Assembly: GCA_018240015.1 (NCBI GenBank)
Contig: JAFEGJ010000005.1
Location: 172,570 to 236,569 of the forward strand
Origin: Verrucomicrobiota bacterium
GTDB lineage: Bacteria > Chlamydiota > Chlamydiia > Chlamydiales > Rhabdochlamydiaceae
Length of the DNA: 64,000 nucleotides
Direction of reading: 5' to 3'
The number at the start of each line of letters is the position of its first letter. Position 1 is the stretch's first letter. A model generated the notes under the pieces. That model had not been told where the DNA came from. It worked only from the letters and a program-made list of their open reading frames with translations, and did not search any database. The position numbers were made by a program, and so were the translations under genes. Below, in pieces: positions 1 to 8,427 of this stretch.

Positions 1-230
1 TTTCGATCGCGGGCAAAGCAGATAATACGCGGGCGTTTTATCTTGCTGCCATCTTAACGTTTTTAATTTGTTTCCAAGCTTTTTTAAATCTCGGCGTGGT
101 CTCTGGACTTCTTCCGAGCAAAGGAACCAACCTTCCCTTTTTTAGCCAAGGAGGTTCCAACCTACTCGCCAACTTTATTATGGTCTGCATCCTACTCAAC
201 ATTTCGGAGCCTAAAACAGCCAATGCCTAA
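1..230 (+). CDS. ftsW: FtsW C-terminus (partial, 5' end outside the window)
   Basis: This is the tail of a SEDS-family glycosyltransferase/lipid II polymerase that works with a cognate transpeptidase at the septum. Reading from base 3, the translation contains GVVSGLLPSKGTNLPFFSQG followed by GSNLLAN, the signature near the C-terminus of FtsW/RodA proteins, and then a last hydrophobic helix ending in ISEPKTANA. The stop at 228-230 overlaps the murG start by 8 nt, so the two are probably translationally coupled. FtsW is preferred over RodA because murG and murC follow, which is the order in chlamydial cell-wall clusters. Confidence 0.9.
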   Translation, partial: SIAGKADNTRAFYLAAILTFLICFQAFLNLGVVSGLLPSKGTNLPFFSQGGSNLLANFIMVCILLNISEPKTANA

Positions 231-1299
231 GATAATCATCGCCACTGGGGGTACAGGAGGACACATCTTCCCTGCCCAATATTTAGCCGAAGAACTGATA
301 CAGAGGGGCGTAGAAGTGCTCTTTGTCGGAGGAGGTCTCGACACAAATCGGTATTTTCGCAAAGACCGCTTTCCCCACCGCTCTATCACTTCCCATTCTT
401 TAAGAGGATGGGGATTATTTCGAGGAATTCTCGATATTTTTCGCGGCATAAGGGAGTGCCGGCGTATTCTCGAAGAAGAAAAACCCGATCTCGTGATCGG
501 TTTTGGAAGTTTTTATGTTTTTCCCGTTCTTGTCGCGACAAGACTTAAAGGAATTCCGTATGTTCTCTTTGAGCCCAATGCCGTTCCGGGAAAAGTCAAC
601 CGCCTCTTTTCCAAAAAAGCCCTTTTCACCGCCGTACAATTTTTCTCCGCATCCAAAAAATTGAAAGGCAACTCTGTCGAAGTGCAAATGCCCACTGCAA
701 AAGTGGAAAAAGCCGATATCGCACGGGCCCGCGAATATTTCTACCTCGATGCACACCGTCCCACTATCCTCGTTTTCGGAGGTTCCCAAGGAGCCGAAGC
801 GATCAACAACCTCATGGCCGAAGCCGTCGTTCTTTTTCCTCCTGGCGAAGTACCGTTTCAGATCATCCACATCACGGGGAAAACCGATCGCGCGCAGAAC
901 CTCAGGAGCCACTACGAAGAACTGGGCCTTAAAAGTTGCGTCAAAGCCTTCGAAGAAAAGATGTCGCTTGCATGGAGCGCGGCTGATCTCGTCATCTGCA
1001 GGTCAGGCGCAGCGACGGTAGCGGAGCAAATTGCCTACGGCATCCCAGCTCTCTTCATTCCGTTTCCTAAAGCAGCCGATGATCACCAAACTTATAACGC
1101 ACGATTTGTCGAAGAGGCGGTGCAAGGCGGACGTGTCTTCGCTCAGCATCTACTTACCCCTGAGAAGCTCAAAAATGAACTCGAAATCCTTCTCGACCCC
1201 ATTTTGCAGCAAAAAATGCGCACAGCCCTGGCTGTTTCTCAACAAGGGCCCCAAAAACCCGATTTGTTTAATATTATACTAGACCTCTTGCGTAACTAA
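223..1299 (+). CDS. murG: MurG, lipid II synthase (GlcNAc transferase)
   Basis: MurG transfers GlcNAc from UDP-GlcNAc to lipid I on the inner face of the cytoplasmic membrane and so makes lipid II. Visible motifs are the N-terminal glycine-rich loop GGTGGH (residues 9-14), GGSQGA (186-191), RSGAATVAE (260-268) and DDHQTYNA (286-294), all typical of GT28 MurG. At 358 aa it has the usual length. The start lies inside the ftsW end. The last six residues (LDLLRN) and the TAA stop are encoded within the left terminal repeat of the foldback element at 1280-1452, so the native C-terminus has been replaced. The function should survive, because the catalytic motifs are all upstream. Confidence 0.95.
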   Translation: MPKIIIATGGTGGHIFPAQYLAEELIQRGVEVLFVGGGLDTNRYFRKDRFPHRSITSHSLRGWGLFRGILDIFRGIRECRRILEEEKPDLVIGFGSFYVFPVLVATRLKGIPYVLFEPNAVPGKVNRLFSKKALFTAVQFFSASKKLKGNSVEVQMPTAKVEKADIARAREYFYLDAHRPTILVFGGSQGAEAINNLMAEAVVLFPPGEVPFQIIHITGKTDRAQNLRSHYEELGLKSCVKAFEEKMSLAWSAADLVICRSGAATVAEQIAYGIPALFIPFPKAADDHQTYNARFVEEAVQGGRVFAQHLLTPEKLKNELEILLDPILQQKMRTALAVSQQGPQKPDLFNIILDLLRN

Positions 1300-1452
1300 G
1301 GGTTCGTCGCTTTTCTGAGAATTTTTGGCAAATTTTCCGTTTCTTCATTGGGGGTAATATGCGCAAGCTGATATAACCCCCAATGAAGAAATGAAAAAGT
1401 TTGCTCAAAAAGTCCGGAAAATCGACAGAACATTAGTTATGCAAGAGGTCTA
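1280..1452. repeat. MITE-like foldback element 1 (173 bp imperfect palindrome)
   Basis: The left end reads TAGACCTCTTGCGTAACTAA and the reverse complement of the right end reads TAGACCTCTTGCATAACTAA. The inner arms match at 1340-1355 (TTTCTTCATTGGGGGT) and 1376-1391, around an axis near 1366. The two half-elements align along most of their length with scattered mismatches. Both outer ends carry TA, compatible with a TA target duplication as in IS630/mariner-type insertion, but this is not proven. There is no coding capacity for a transposase. It fills the whole murG-murC gap and supplies the murG stop. Confidence 0.85.
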
Positions 1453-1461
1453 TTAGACACT

Positions 1462-3789
1462 ATGAAGCATTACCATTTTATCGGCATCGGTGGCATTGGC
1501 ATGAGCGCGCTAGCGCGCATCCTCCTAGATCGCGGCGTCAAAGTGCAGGGGAGCGATCTTTCTCGCTCAGCCCTTGTCATGGATCTGGAGAAAGAAGGTG
1601 CCACGATTTTTTCTGAGCACAAACAAGAGTTTCTGGGCTCTGCCGAGGCCGTCGTCTATTCAACCGACGTGAAAGTTTCGAACCCCGAGTTTGCCAGCGC
1701 TAAAGAGAAGCAGTTGCCTCTTTTACATCGCTCAGAGCTTCTAGCCCAGCTCATGCAAGGGTCAAAAAGCCTCCTCGTGGCAGGAACGCACGGGAAAACA
1801 ACGACTACGTCACTTCTCGCCCATGTGCTTTGCCATGCGGGTCTGGATCCTTCCTTTGCTGTCGGAGGCATCGTCCAGAGTTTGGGCACCAACGGACGTC
1901 ATGGGAACGGTGCGTATTTCGTCGCTGAGGCCGATGAGAGCGACGGATCTTTCTTAAGTTACGATCCTTTTGCTGCCATCGTTACCAACATCGATCTCGA
2001 CCACCTCGATCATTGGAAGACAGAAGAGACACTCATAGAAGGATTTCAGAAGTTTATCCAAAAAGTTTCTTCGCAGCTAGTATGGTGCGCAGATGATGAG
2101 CGTCTTTTTTCCTTAAATCCTCCCGGGATCAGCTATGGATTTTCAGAAGATGCCGATGCACAAATCGTGAATTTCACCCAAAAAGGGTGGTCCATTTCTT
2201 ATGATCTTGTCATCAATGGAAAAACATATCCTTCCATCGAAGTACCACTACTCGGCGAGCATAATGCCAAAAATTCTGCTGCTGTTTTTACGCTGGCCCT
2301 GCATCTTGGCCTGTCGCAGGAAGTCATCCGCTCAGCCTTTGCAACATTTCTCGGAGCCAAACGTCGCATGGAGTTCAAAGGCGAGAAGAGGGGAGTGCAA
2401 ATCTACGACGATTATGGCCATCATCCGACAGAAATTGCCACAACGGTGCAGGGCCTGCGTGCCGCCATTGGAGAAAAGCGCCTCATCGTCGCTTTTCAGC
2501 CGCACCGGTATACGCGCACCCGCGATCTCTTCCACGAATTTTCTTCTGTTTTCGACCACGCCGATCTCGTCATCCTCACCGACATCTATTCTGCGAGAGA
2601 AGAGCCCATCCCTGGCATCACCGGAGAGAGCTTTTTTCAAGAAGTGTCTTCGAAGAGCCGCGCTCAGTGCCTCTTTTTTTCCTATGCAACACTTCCTGAC
2701 CGACTCGCAGAGCTCCTGCGTCCCCATGATGTTCTCCTGACCATTGGGGCTGGTAATATTACCTCGATAGGACCGCAGGTGCTTACTAAAGAGATAGCCC
2801 CCTTGAAAATGGCCTTTATCGTGGGAGGAAGATCGCCGGAGCACGACGTCTCTTATCTCTCTGCCAAAGTCATTCAGCCGCAAATTTCTTCTGAACTCTA
2901 CCAAACCACCACCCTTGAAATTTCCAAGGAGGGGAATTGGCATCGCGGCGGCTCTGCCTTGCCGCTTTCTGAAGTGATATCTGAGCTCCAGACCTGCGAT
3001 GTGATTTTCCCGATGCTCCATGGCATTTACTGTGAAGATGGGATGCTGCAAGGATTTTTTCAGACGCTCGGGGTTCCTTATACCGGACCTGATTATCGCT
3101 CGGCTCCTGTGGCGATGGATAAAGCATGGACCAAACACATCGCCGCAAACAGAGGGATTGCTGTCGCCGATTTTCTCGAGTTTACTGCATTGCAGTGGCA
3201 AAAAAATAAAGCAGCTGTGCTTTCCCAAATTACCGATAAATTTTCTTTCCCGTTCTTTGTTAAACCCGTCCATCTGGGCTCAACATTTGGCGTCTTTCGC
3301 GTCACCGACCTCCCATCTTTAGAATCTGCTCTCGATCAGATCTGCCGCATCGATTACAAGTTTTTAGCGGAAGCCGAAGTCATCGGCCGTGAATTAGAAA
3401 TCGGCCTCCTGGGCAACGATGATCTCCTCGTCTCAGATCCCGCAGAGGTGGTCAAAACAGAAGCGATCTATACCTATGAAGGCAAATACGGAACTTCGGC
3501 CAGCCCCGCTCTCGTGAAAGTTCCTCTCCCACCAACTGTACGTGAAGAGGGAAAACGCATCGCTGAAGTCATCTACCGCGCCATCGGTTGCACGGGCTTT
3601 GCGCGCATCGATTTCTTTTTAACAGAAGACAACCGATGGATTTTGAATGAAGTCAACCCCATCCCGGGCTGCACACCCACGAGCGTTTATCCGAAAATTC
3701 TAGCGGGTGAAGGAGTACCGGTGTCACAGCTCGTAGACAGGCTCGTGATTGCGGCCCTGCATCGCCACCGCCTTGAACAAAAATTATGA
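1462..3789 (+). CDS. murC-ddl: MurC-Ddl fusion: UDP-MurNAc-L-alanine ligase / D-Ala-D-Ala ligase
   Basis: This is a bifunctional cytoplasmic peptidoglycan-precursor enzyme. Residues 1 to about 445 are MurC, with the GIGGIGMSALA nucleotide loop (8-18), the ATP loop GTHGKTTTTS (108-117) and DDYGHHPTEI. Residues from about 450 onward are an ATP-grasp D-alanine-D-alanine ligase, with VGGRSPEHDVS at its start, the LHGIYCEDG loop and INEVNPIPG-type metal/ATP residues (LNEVNPIPGCTP) near the C-terminus. The domains are joined without a stop or frameshift, as known in Chlamydia. The gene starts 9 nt after foldback element 1, so that insertion lies in its immediate 5' leader. The 3' end overlaps the next gene by 4 nt (ATGA). 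Confidence 0.97.
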   Translation: MKHYHFIGIGGIGMSALARILLDRGVKVQGSDLSRSALVMDLEKEGATIFSEHKQEFLGSAEAVVYSTDVKVSNPEFASAKEKQLPLLHRSELLAQLMQGSKSLLVAGTHGKTTTTSLLAHVLCHAGLDPSFAVGGIVQSLGTNGRHGNGAYFVAEADESDGSFLSYDPFAAIVTNIDLDHLDHWKTEETLIEGFQKFIQKVSSQLVWCADDERLFSLNPPGISYGFSEDADAQIVNFTQKGWSISYDLVINGKTYPSIEVPLLGEHNAKNSAAVFTLALHLGLSQEVIRSAFATFLGAKRRMEFKGEKRGVQIYDDYGHHPTEIATTVQGLRAAIGEKRLIVAFQPHRYTRTRDLFHEFSSVFDHADLVILTDIYSAREEPIPGITGESFFQEVSSKSRAQCLFFSYATLPDRLAELLRPHDVLLTIGAGNITSIGPQVLTKEIAPLKMAFIVGGRSPEHDVSYLSAKVIQPQISSELYQTTTLEISKEGNWHRGGSALPLSEVISELQTCDVIFPMLHGIYCEDGMLQGFFQTLGVPYTGPDYRSAPVAMDKAWTKHIAANRGIAVADFLEFTALQWQKNKAAVLSQITDKFSFPFFVKPVHLGSTFGVFRVTDLPSLESALDQICRIDYKFLAEAEVIGRELEIGLLGNDDLLVSDPAEVVKTEAIYTYEGKYGTSASPALVKVPLPPTVREEGKRIAEVIYRAIGCTGFARIDFFLTEDNRWILNEVNPIPGCTPTSVYPKILAGEGVPVSQLVDRLVIAALHRHRLEQKL

Positions 3790-4550
3790 AATTAGTCCAG
3801 TCCCTTGCATGGATCATTGGTTCAGCACTTTTCATTCCCGGGGCTAGCTACAAAATCTTTCACAAAAGCTGGACCTCTCCTAACGAGGGGCCTGCCTACA
3901 TTCGAAAGATCGTACAAACAGGTCCTCAGCGCGAAGCCCTCAAGACCGCCTATCTTGCTCAGCTCATCGGCCTTTCCTCGAATAAGCCCACGCTTTCTAA
4001 GTTTTTTGATATTGCTCTTGCTGAGTCGCGCTTGCGCACCTCTCCCGTCATTCAAGAAGCCACTGTAAAACTCTCCGAATCCGACACCCTCTACATTGAC
4101 TACACCGTTCGCCAGCCCGTCGCGGCCCTTGCCGATTTTGAAAACATGGCCATAGATTCTTTGAGCGTTCCTTTTCCTCTCTCTCCCTTCTTTACCCCCA
4201 AAAACCTCCCGGAAATTTACCTCGGCATCGATAAAATGAGTTATCACCAACCCCTCAAAAGCCCTCAAGCAGAGCTCGCCCTCTCTCTTCTTAAAGTTGT
4301 GCAGCCCCTTCCCATGACCTTACAGCGTATCGATGTTTCCAAGGCTTTTTCTCCACGCCTTGCCGAGCGAGAAATCATCTGCATCGTGGAAGATGGGGGT
4401 TATCGACGATTTTTGCGGCTCAGCGCCAAACACTATCCCCAAGGCATCGGTAATTACCTTCAGATTAGGGAGAAATTGCCGCCAAAGCCGCAGGTAATCG
4501 ATTTGCGCCTTACGAAGTTAGGATACCTCTCTTCGATTACCAATAAGTAA
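3786..4550 (+). CDS. ftsQ: FtsQ/DivIB-like cell division protein
   Basis: A 254-residue single-pass protein. A short cytoplasmic start is followed by a membrane helix at about residues 4-20 (LVQSLAWIIGSALFI) and then an exported domain. Residues about 90-115 (SPVIQEATVKLSESDTLYID, then YTVRQPVAA) match the first strand and helix pattern of the POTRA/FtsQ fold. FtsQ normally bridges early and late divisome proteins. Its position directly after murC-ddl, overlapping it by 4 nt, is where ftsQ lies in the classical dcw cluster. Sequence similarity across FtsQ proteins is low, so the name rests on the topology, the POTRA-like pattern and context. Confidence 0.75.
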   Translation: MKLVQSLAWIIGSALFIPGASYKIFHKSWTSPNEGPAYIRKIVQTGPQREALKTAYLAQLIGLSSNKPTLSKFFDIALAESRLRTSPVIQEATVKLSESDTLYIDYTVRQPVAALADFENMAIDSLSVPFPLSPFFTPKNLPEIYLGIDKMSYHQPLKSPQAELALSLLKVVQPLPMTLQRIDVSKAFSPRLAEREIICIVEDGGYRRFLRLSAKHYPQGIGNYLQIREKLPPKPQVIDLRLTKLGYLSSITNK

Positions 4551-4653
4551 CAATTTTGTTACTAATTGGCAGATAGCGATCTAAAGAAAGAGCATCCCTA
4601 TCGCATAGCCATCATGACTATAGCCATATATTACGGCCTTCAGACAGGGATGC
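4546..4653. other. Two inverted repeats after ftsQ
   Basis: AGTAACAA (4546-4553) and TTGTTACT (4556-4563) form a perfect 8-bp stem that includes the ftsQ stop codon. GCATCCCT (4592-4599) and AGGGATGC (4646-4653) form a second, longer-range stem whose loop contains two copies of ATAGCCAT. There is no T-tract after either, so they are not typical intrinsic terminators. They may be RNA 3'-end structures or remnants of a repeat. The rest of the gap up to 4828 is very AT-rich and probably carries the khpA promoter, which I could not place. Confidence 0.4.
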
Positions 4654-4828
4654 AAAATTAAGTGTTTAAAAGAGGCTCGATTAAACTATTTGTAGTTTCA
4701 ATCTTAAATATAACATAAATTAATTTAATTAAAAGTAATTATATAAAATATTCTAGATAAATTGCTTGCTGTAAAAACTCAAAAATTGATACGCTGCATT
4801 AGTCTAACCACAAACCTGAATAACGACT

Positions 4829-5059
4829 ATGAAAGAGTTTATCGCTTACCTAATTAAGAACCTCGTTGACAAACCAGATTCCGTCGATGTCCAAATCATT
4901 GAAGGACAGCAAGGAACGCTCGTAGAAGTGCGCGTATCGCCTGAAGATGTTGCCAAAATTGTGGGCCGGGGTGGTCGCACGATTAAAGCTTTGCGCACGA
5001 TTGCGATGATTGTGGGAGCTCGCTTTGGACGCCGCGTCCGTTTGGACCTGATACAATAG
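4829..5059 (+). CDS. khpA: KhpA-type KH-domain RNA-binding protein
   Basis: A 76-residue protein that is a single KH domain, of the family formerly called YlqC/UPF0109. The GxxG RNA-gripping loop is seen as GRGG at residues 46-49, followed by RTIKALRTI. KhpA proteins bind RNA, often with a KhpB partner, and affect cell size or small-RNA metabolism in Firmicutes. The role in chlamydiae is not established. It stands alone behind an AT-rich spacer and is followed 32 nt later by miaA, so the two may be co-transcribed. Confidence 0.88.
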   Translation: MKEFIAYLIKNLVDKPDSVDVQIIEGQQGTLVEVRVSPEDVAKIVGRGGRTIKALRTIAMIVGARFGRRVRLDLIQ

Positions 5060-5091
5060 CTAGCTCGCTTATTTAAGATCTTTTTGTTAAG

Positions 5092-6126
5092 TTGGGGGAT
5101 GTGACCTCACACACAAGTATTGAAGAAAAGCAGCTCCAAGAACTTCTCAATCCCTTTGCTATTCCTTTAAAGCAAAAAATACCCATCGTCCCCAAAAAAA
5201 AGCGCATCATCGTTTTAGCCGGACCTACCGCCGTCGGAAAAACCCAGCTATCCCTTGCCATGGCCAAAGCGATCGGGGGAGAGATCGTCTCGGCCGACTC
5301 GATGCAGGTCTACCGCGGCATGGACATCGGCACCGCCAAAATCCGCCCCGAAGAACGGGGTACCATCCGCCACCATCTGGTCGATAGCCGCGATCTCGAT
5401 GAGACGTTCAATGTCGTCGACTTTTATCACGAGGCCATCCAAGCGCTCCATGAGATTTTTGCAAGAGACCATGTCCCTATCGTGGTCGGAGGCACCGGTT
5501 TTTATATCCACGCCCTTCTCTATGGACCTCCCAAAGGTCCTCCCTCTAAACCCGATCTGCGATTCCAGCTCGAAAAAGAGATGTCCGAACAAGGGCCGCT
5601 GGCCCTCTACGAGCGCTTAAAGGGTCTCGACCCCGAATATGCCAAAACCATCACCGTCCGCGACCGCCACAAAATCGTCCGCGCCCTCGAAATCATCACG
5701 CTGACCCAGCAAAAAGTTTCGTTCTTTCAGCCTTCAGCTGAAATGGCTCACGATTATGATTTTCGTTGCTGGTTTGTCTATATGCCGAAAGAGACTCTCT
5801 ATCCCCGCATCGAAAAAAGATGCGAAGAGATGCTCACGGAAGGGTTTGTGGAGGAAGTTCGCCGTCTCGAAAAGGAAGGCCTTCGCAAAAATACTTCGGC
5901 TTCACAAGCGATCGGCTATCGTCAGTGCCTGGAGTTTCTCTCTACACCGCAAACAGCCGATGACCATGCCCATTTTGTCGACGCGTTCAAACAAGCTTCT
6001 CGGCGCTACGCGAAACGGCAGTTCACATGGTTTAGAAAGGAGCCCCTTTTTCGGTGGCTGAATTTAGCCGCGTGCGGAGTTGAGACAGCGCTGGAGATGA
6101 TCATTCAGGATTACGAGCTGGGATAA
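5092..6126 (+). CDS. miaA: MiaA, tRNA dimethylallyltransferase
   Basis: MiaA adds a dimethylallyl group to N6 of A37 in tRNAs that read UNN codons. The P-loop GPTAVGKT (residues 44-51) and the downstream SADSMQVYRGMDIGTAK block are diagnostic, as is VGGTGFYIHALLYG. No ATG occurs before the P-loop, so the start is non-ATG: TTG at 5092 or GTG at 5101. Either gives about 30-40 residues ahead of the P-loop, longer than in most MiaA proteins. The gene ends just before a strong hairpin terminator at 6130-6153. Confidence 0.95.
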   Translation: MGDVTSHTSIEEKQLQELLNPFAIPLKQKIPIVPKKKRIIVLAGPTAVGKTQLSLAMAKAIGGEIVSADSMQVYRGMDIGTAKIRPEERGTIRHHLVDSRDLDETFNVVDFYHEAIQALHEIFARDHVPIVVGGTGFYIHALLYGPPKGPPSKPDLRFQLEKEMSEQGPLALYERLKGLDPEYAKTITVRDRHKIVRALEIITLTQQKVSFFQPSAEMAHDYDFRCWFVYMPKETLYPRIEKRCEEMLTEGFVEEVRRLEKEGLRKNTSASQAIGYRQCLEFLSTPQTADDHAHFVDAFKQASRRYAKRQFTWFRKEPLFRWLNLAACGVETALEMIIQDYELG

Positions 6127-6129
6127 TCT

Positions 6130-6153
6130 CCTTGCCCCGGAAACGGGGCAAGG
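6130..6153. terminator. Bidirectional hairpin terminator between miaA and a convergent gene
   Basis: CCTTGCCCCG (6130-6139), a GAAA tetraloop and CGGGGCAAGG (6144-6153) make a perfect 10-bp GC-rich stem. It lies between the stop of miaA (+) and the stop of the convergent gene (-), so it can serve both. There is no long T-tract on either side, so efficiency by a Rho-independent mechanism is uncertain. Confidence 0.75.
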
Positions 6154-6163
6154 AAGAAGAATG

Positions 6164-6667
6164 TTATTTCAGTTTTTTATCAATCGCATTAGCTAGAGCA
6201 TTTTCAATAATGCCTACATCATTGTGATTTTCATCTCTCAATGCGTGGCGCGCCCTGGAAGTTAGCAGAATAACTCCTGCAGCTAAACAGGCAAGACCGA
6301 TAGCATGGGAAGAAACACTTTTTTCCGTCCAAGCTTTGAAAAGTTCTGGCAAGTTATTGCGGATAGCAACACCACCTACATGAATGAGCAGAGTTGGTAC
6401 CGAAATTAACCCTTCAACGAAGACTAGGCCGGCTGTCATAAGTTTATTATCTTTCATGGCGGCAAAAGTGACGGCTCCTAGAGCTTTTTCTGATAACTTA
6501 AAGAAACCATAGGCTCCAGCGATGCGAGCGATGGACATTGCAGCTTCTCTCATATCATACTTCCCTGAAGGCCCCCCCCTCTTATACTTATATAGGTCTG
6601 AAAAGAATCCCGCCAGTCTTATATAGGATCGGGAAAAGTCGGGTAAAATTCCTGTAACAAATGCCAT
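6164..6667 (-). CDS. Hypothetical protein with two hydrophobic segments
   Basis: A 167-residue protein I do not recognise. There is no signal peptide. Two hydrophobic stretches, roughly residues 88-108 (AGLVFVEGLISVPTLLIHVG) and 123-140 (IGLACLAAGVILLTS), could be membrane helices, which would suit an inner-membrane or inclusion-membrane-like protein. The bilobed hydrophobic pattern resembles some chlamydial Inc proteins, but the spacing between the lobes is larger than the usual short loop. The sequence TTTTCCTCC (RBS AGGAAAAT on the coding strand) just upstream of the ATG supports this start. It is monocistronic and divergent from the coiled-coil gene. Confidence 0.7.
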   Translation of the reverse strand: MAFVTGILPDFSRSYIRLAGFFSDLYKYKRGGPSGKYDMREAAMSIARIAGAYGFFKLSEKALGAVTFAAMKDNKLMTAGLVFVEGLISVPTLLIHVGGVAIRNNLPELFKAWTEKSVSSHAIGLACLAAGVILLTSRARHALRDENHNDVGIIENALANAIDKKLK

Positions 6668-6827
6668 TTAATTTTCCTCCAATGGGTTAAGAAATGTTAA
6701 AAACATAAAGTACGGAAACATTTTTCGAAAAGGATTTTTTTTCTTCTTCAGCTTAAAATCGAATTGTACTAAGCTATCTTCACGTCGATTTACATCTAAA
6801 ATTTATTCTTGAGAAAGGGCCTCTACT

Positions 6828-8387
6828 ATGGAATCAGAGCAGAAAATGGAAAGTGGTGTGAAGGATTATTCAGAATTCGAGCAAAAGCTCCTCCAGCTAA
6901 AAACGGCAGAGGAAAAGATACGCCATTGTCTCGAATTTATGCGCCAAAGCATCGCCAACCCCAAAGCTCCTCGCTTTAAAGATTTCTGGGAGAGCAAACG
7001 GCTTTGCCTGCCTCTGTTCAAAGAGGAGATCGTCCCCCAAGTGCGTGCTGAGCTCTGGCAACAATATACGGAGATTTCTGCTGAAGGAAGACACCTTAAG
7101 GAAGTGCTCGATGAGGAGTCAGCGTTTGCGATGGAGCAGCTGGAGCTGGCAATCGCCGCTCTGGAGAAAGATCTGGAGAAGTTCGAAGAGTTGCTAGGTC
7201 AGATGCCTGAGATTGCCCATCTCGAATATTCCCATAGTGTGAAGGAAAAGACTGACATGTATAGCACTCTGCAACGGGAGCTCAATCTCCTGAGCACGAT
7301 GGCGGCGCGTGTGAATGGCCTGCGGAAAGAAGTCATGAAAACCGATATGCGGATTCGGTTTAAAAACAAGTTCCTAGAGAGGCTCTCAAAAGCCGGCGAT
7401 AAAATTTTCCCCCGCCGCAAAGAGCTGATCCAGAAAGTCTCTGAAGAGTATCTGAGGGATGTGCACCATTTTAGCGAGGGATGCCGCTCAGAAGACAAGA
7501 GACTTCCCTTGAATGCTCTACGAGAAGAGATAAAAACGCTCCAAGCTTTGGCAAAAGAACTGACGCTCGATACCCCGACGTTCAATAAGACGCGCGAGTC
7601 GCTCAGTCAGTGCTGGGAGTTTGTAAAAGGAAAAGAGCAGGAAAAGAGAGTCCAGTTTGCTGAGCGCCGTGAGATTTTCGATAAAAATGCGGCTGTGGTG
7701 CGCGATAAGATTAAAGCGCTGGCTGCTCGCTGCGAGCAGGAGACGATGACGATCGAAGAAGCGGGAAAAATCTCCAAAGAGATTTCTCAGTTCATGCGAG
7801 GAATAGAACTTGGGCGTGAAGACGTTTCGGTTCTGAAAGACGAGATCGAAAAAGCGAAGGGTCCTGTCTATGAAAAGATGAAAAAGGCCCAAGAAGAGCG
7901 GGAGCGCCTTATTGAGGAATCTCGCAAACAAAAACAAGAGAAGATGGCGGGACTGAAGGCCCAAATTGAAGAGTCGCTAAAAGTTGTCCAATCGATGCAG
8001 GAGCTGACCGACCTCAAGCAAAAATGGGGCAAAGAGATCGAGCAGCTGGGTCCTACCATGGCCGAAAAAGAGATCTTCCACGATCTTTTCAAGGGAGCGC
8101 GCGATCAGATTTTGGTGCGGAGAGAAGAGAGCCTCAAATCGCTTTCTACAGAAGACCAAAAGTCGCTGGGACATCTCAATGAGCTGTTAGAGGATCATCA
8201 ACTGCAAAGACAAGAAATCAAAGCTCAGCTCGATTCCTACCGAAAGGAGCTGTCCGGATCGGGATTTGATTTCGAAAAGGCGATGCGGCTGAGAGATCTG
8301 ATCGATAGCGAAAAAGTCCATCTTGAAAAGATCGATGCTGCAATTGAAGAACTCGAAGATAAAATTGCTGACATCGAAGAAGCTTAA
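6828..8387 (+). CDS. Long coiled-coil protein of unknown function
   Basis: A 519-residue, highly charged, Glu/Lys-rich protein with no signal peptide or membrane segment. Heptad-like patterns run through much of it (for example 340-400 and 455-519), so an extended alpha-helical coiled coil is expected. By position (miaA before it, rsfS-fabF after it) it corresponds to the conserved hypothetical coiled-coil gene found between miaA and ybeB in Chlamydia; this is from memory of synteny. It begins with an ATG preceded by GAAAGGG. No function can be assigned. Confidence 0.85.
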   Translation: MESEQKMESGVKDYSEFEQKLLQLKTAEEKIRHCLEFMRQSIANPKAPRFKDFWESKRLCLPLFKEEIVPQVRAELWQQYTEISAEGRHLKEVLDEESAFAMEQLELAIAALEKDLEKFEELLGQMPEIAHLEYSHSVKEKTDMYSTLQRELNLLSTMAARVNGLRKEVMKTDMRIRFKNKFLERLSKAGDKIFPRRKELIQKVSEEYLRDVHHFSEGCRSEDKRLPLNALREEIKTLQALAKELTLDTPTFNKTRESLSQCWEFVKGKEQEKRVQFAERREIFDKNAAVVRDKIKALAARCEQETMTIEEAGKISKEISQFMRGIELGREDVSVLKDEIEKAKGPVYEKMKKAQEERERLIEESRKQKQEKMAGLKAQIEESLKVVQSMQELTDLKQKWGKEIEQLGPTMAEKEIFHDLFKGARDQILVRREESLKSLSTEDQKSLGHLNELLEDHQLQRQEIKAQLDSYRKELSGSGFDFEKAMRLRDLIDSEKVHLEKIDAAIEELEDKIADIEEA

Positions 8388-8427
8388 AGTTGACAAAGAT
8401 TTCTTTATATGAGAAGTTTGTCTTTGG

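Noticed and set aside
2332..3273. Long antisense open frame of 313 codons inside murC-ddl
   Set aside because: It is opposite a strongly supported gene, has no ribosome-binding site and its translation looks like a composition shadow (many Arg, His and Gly without motifs).
4680..4800. AT-rich block as a possible replication origin
   Set aside because: No DnaA-box-like TTATCCACA repeats were seen and no origin-linked genes are adjacent; it is more simply a promoter region.
8390..8410. TTGACA followed by TTATAT as a promoter for nadD
   Set aside because: The spacer is only 9 nt, too short for a sigma70-type promoter, and the first box overlaps the end of the coiled-coil gene.
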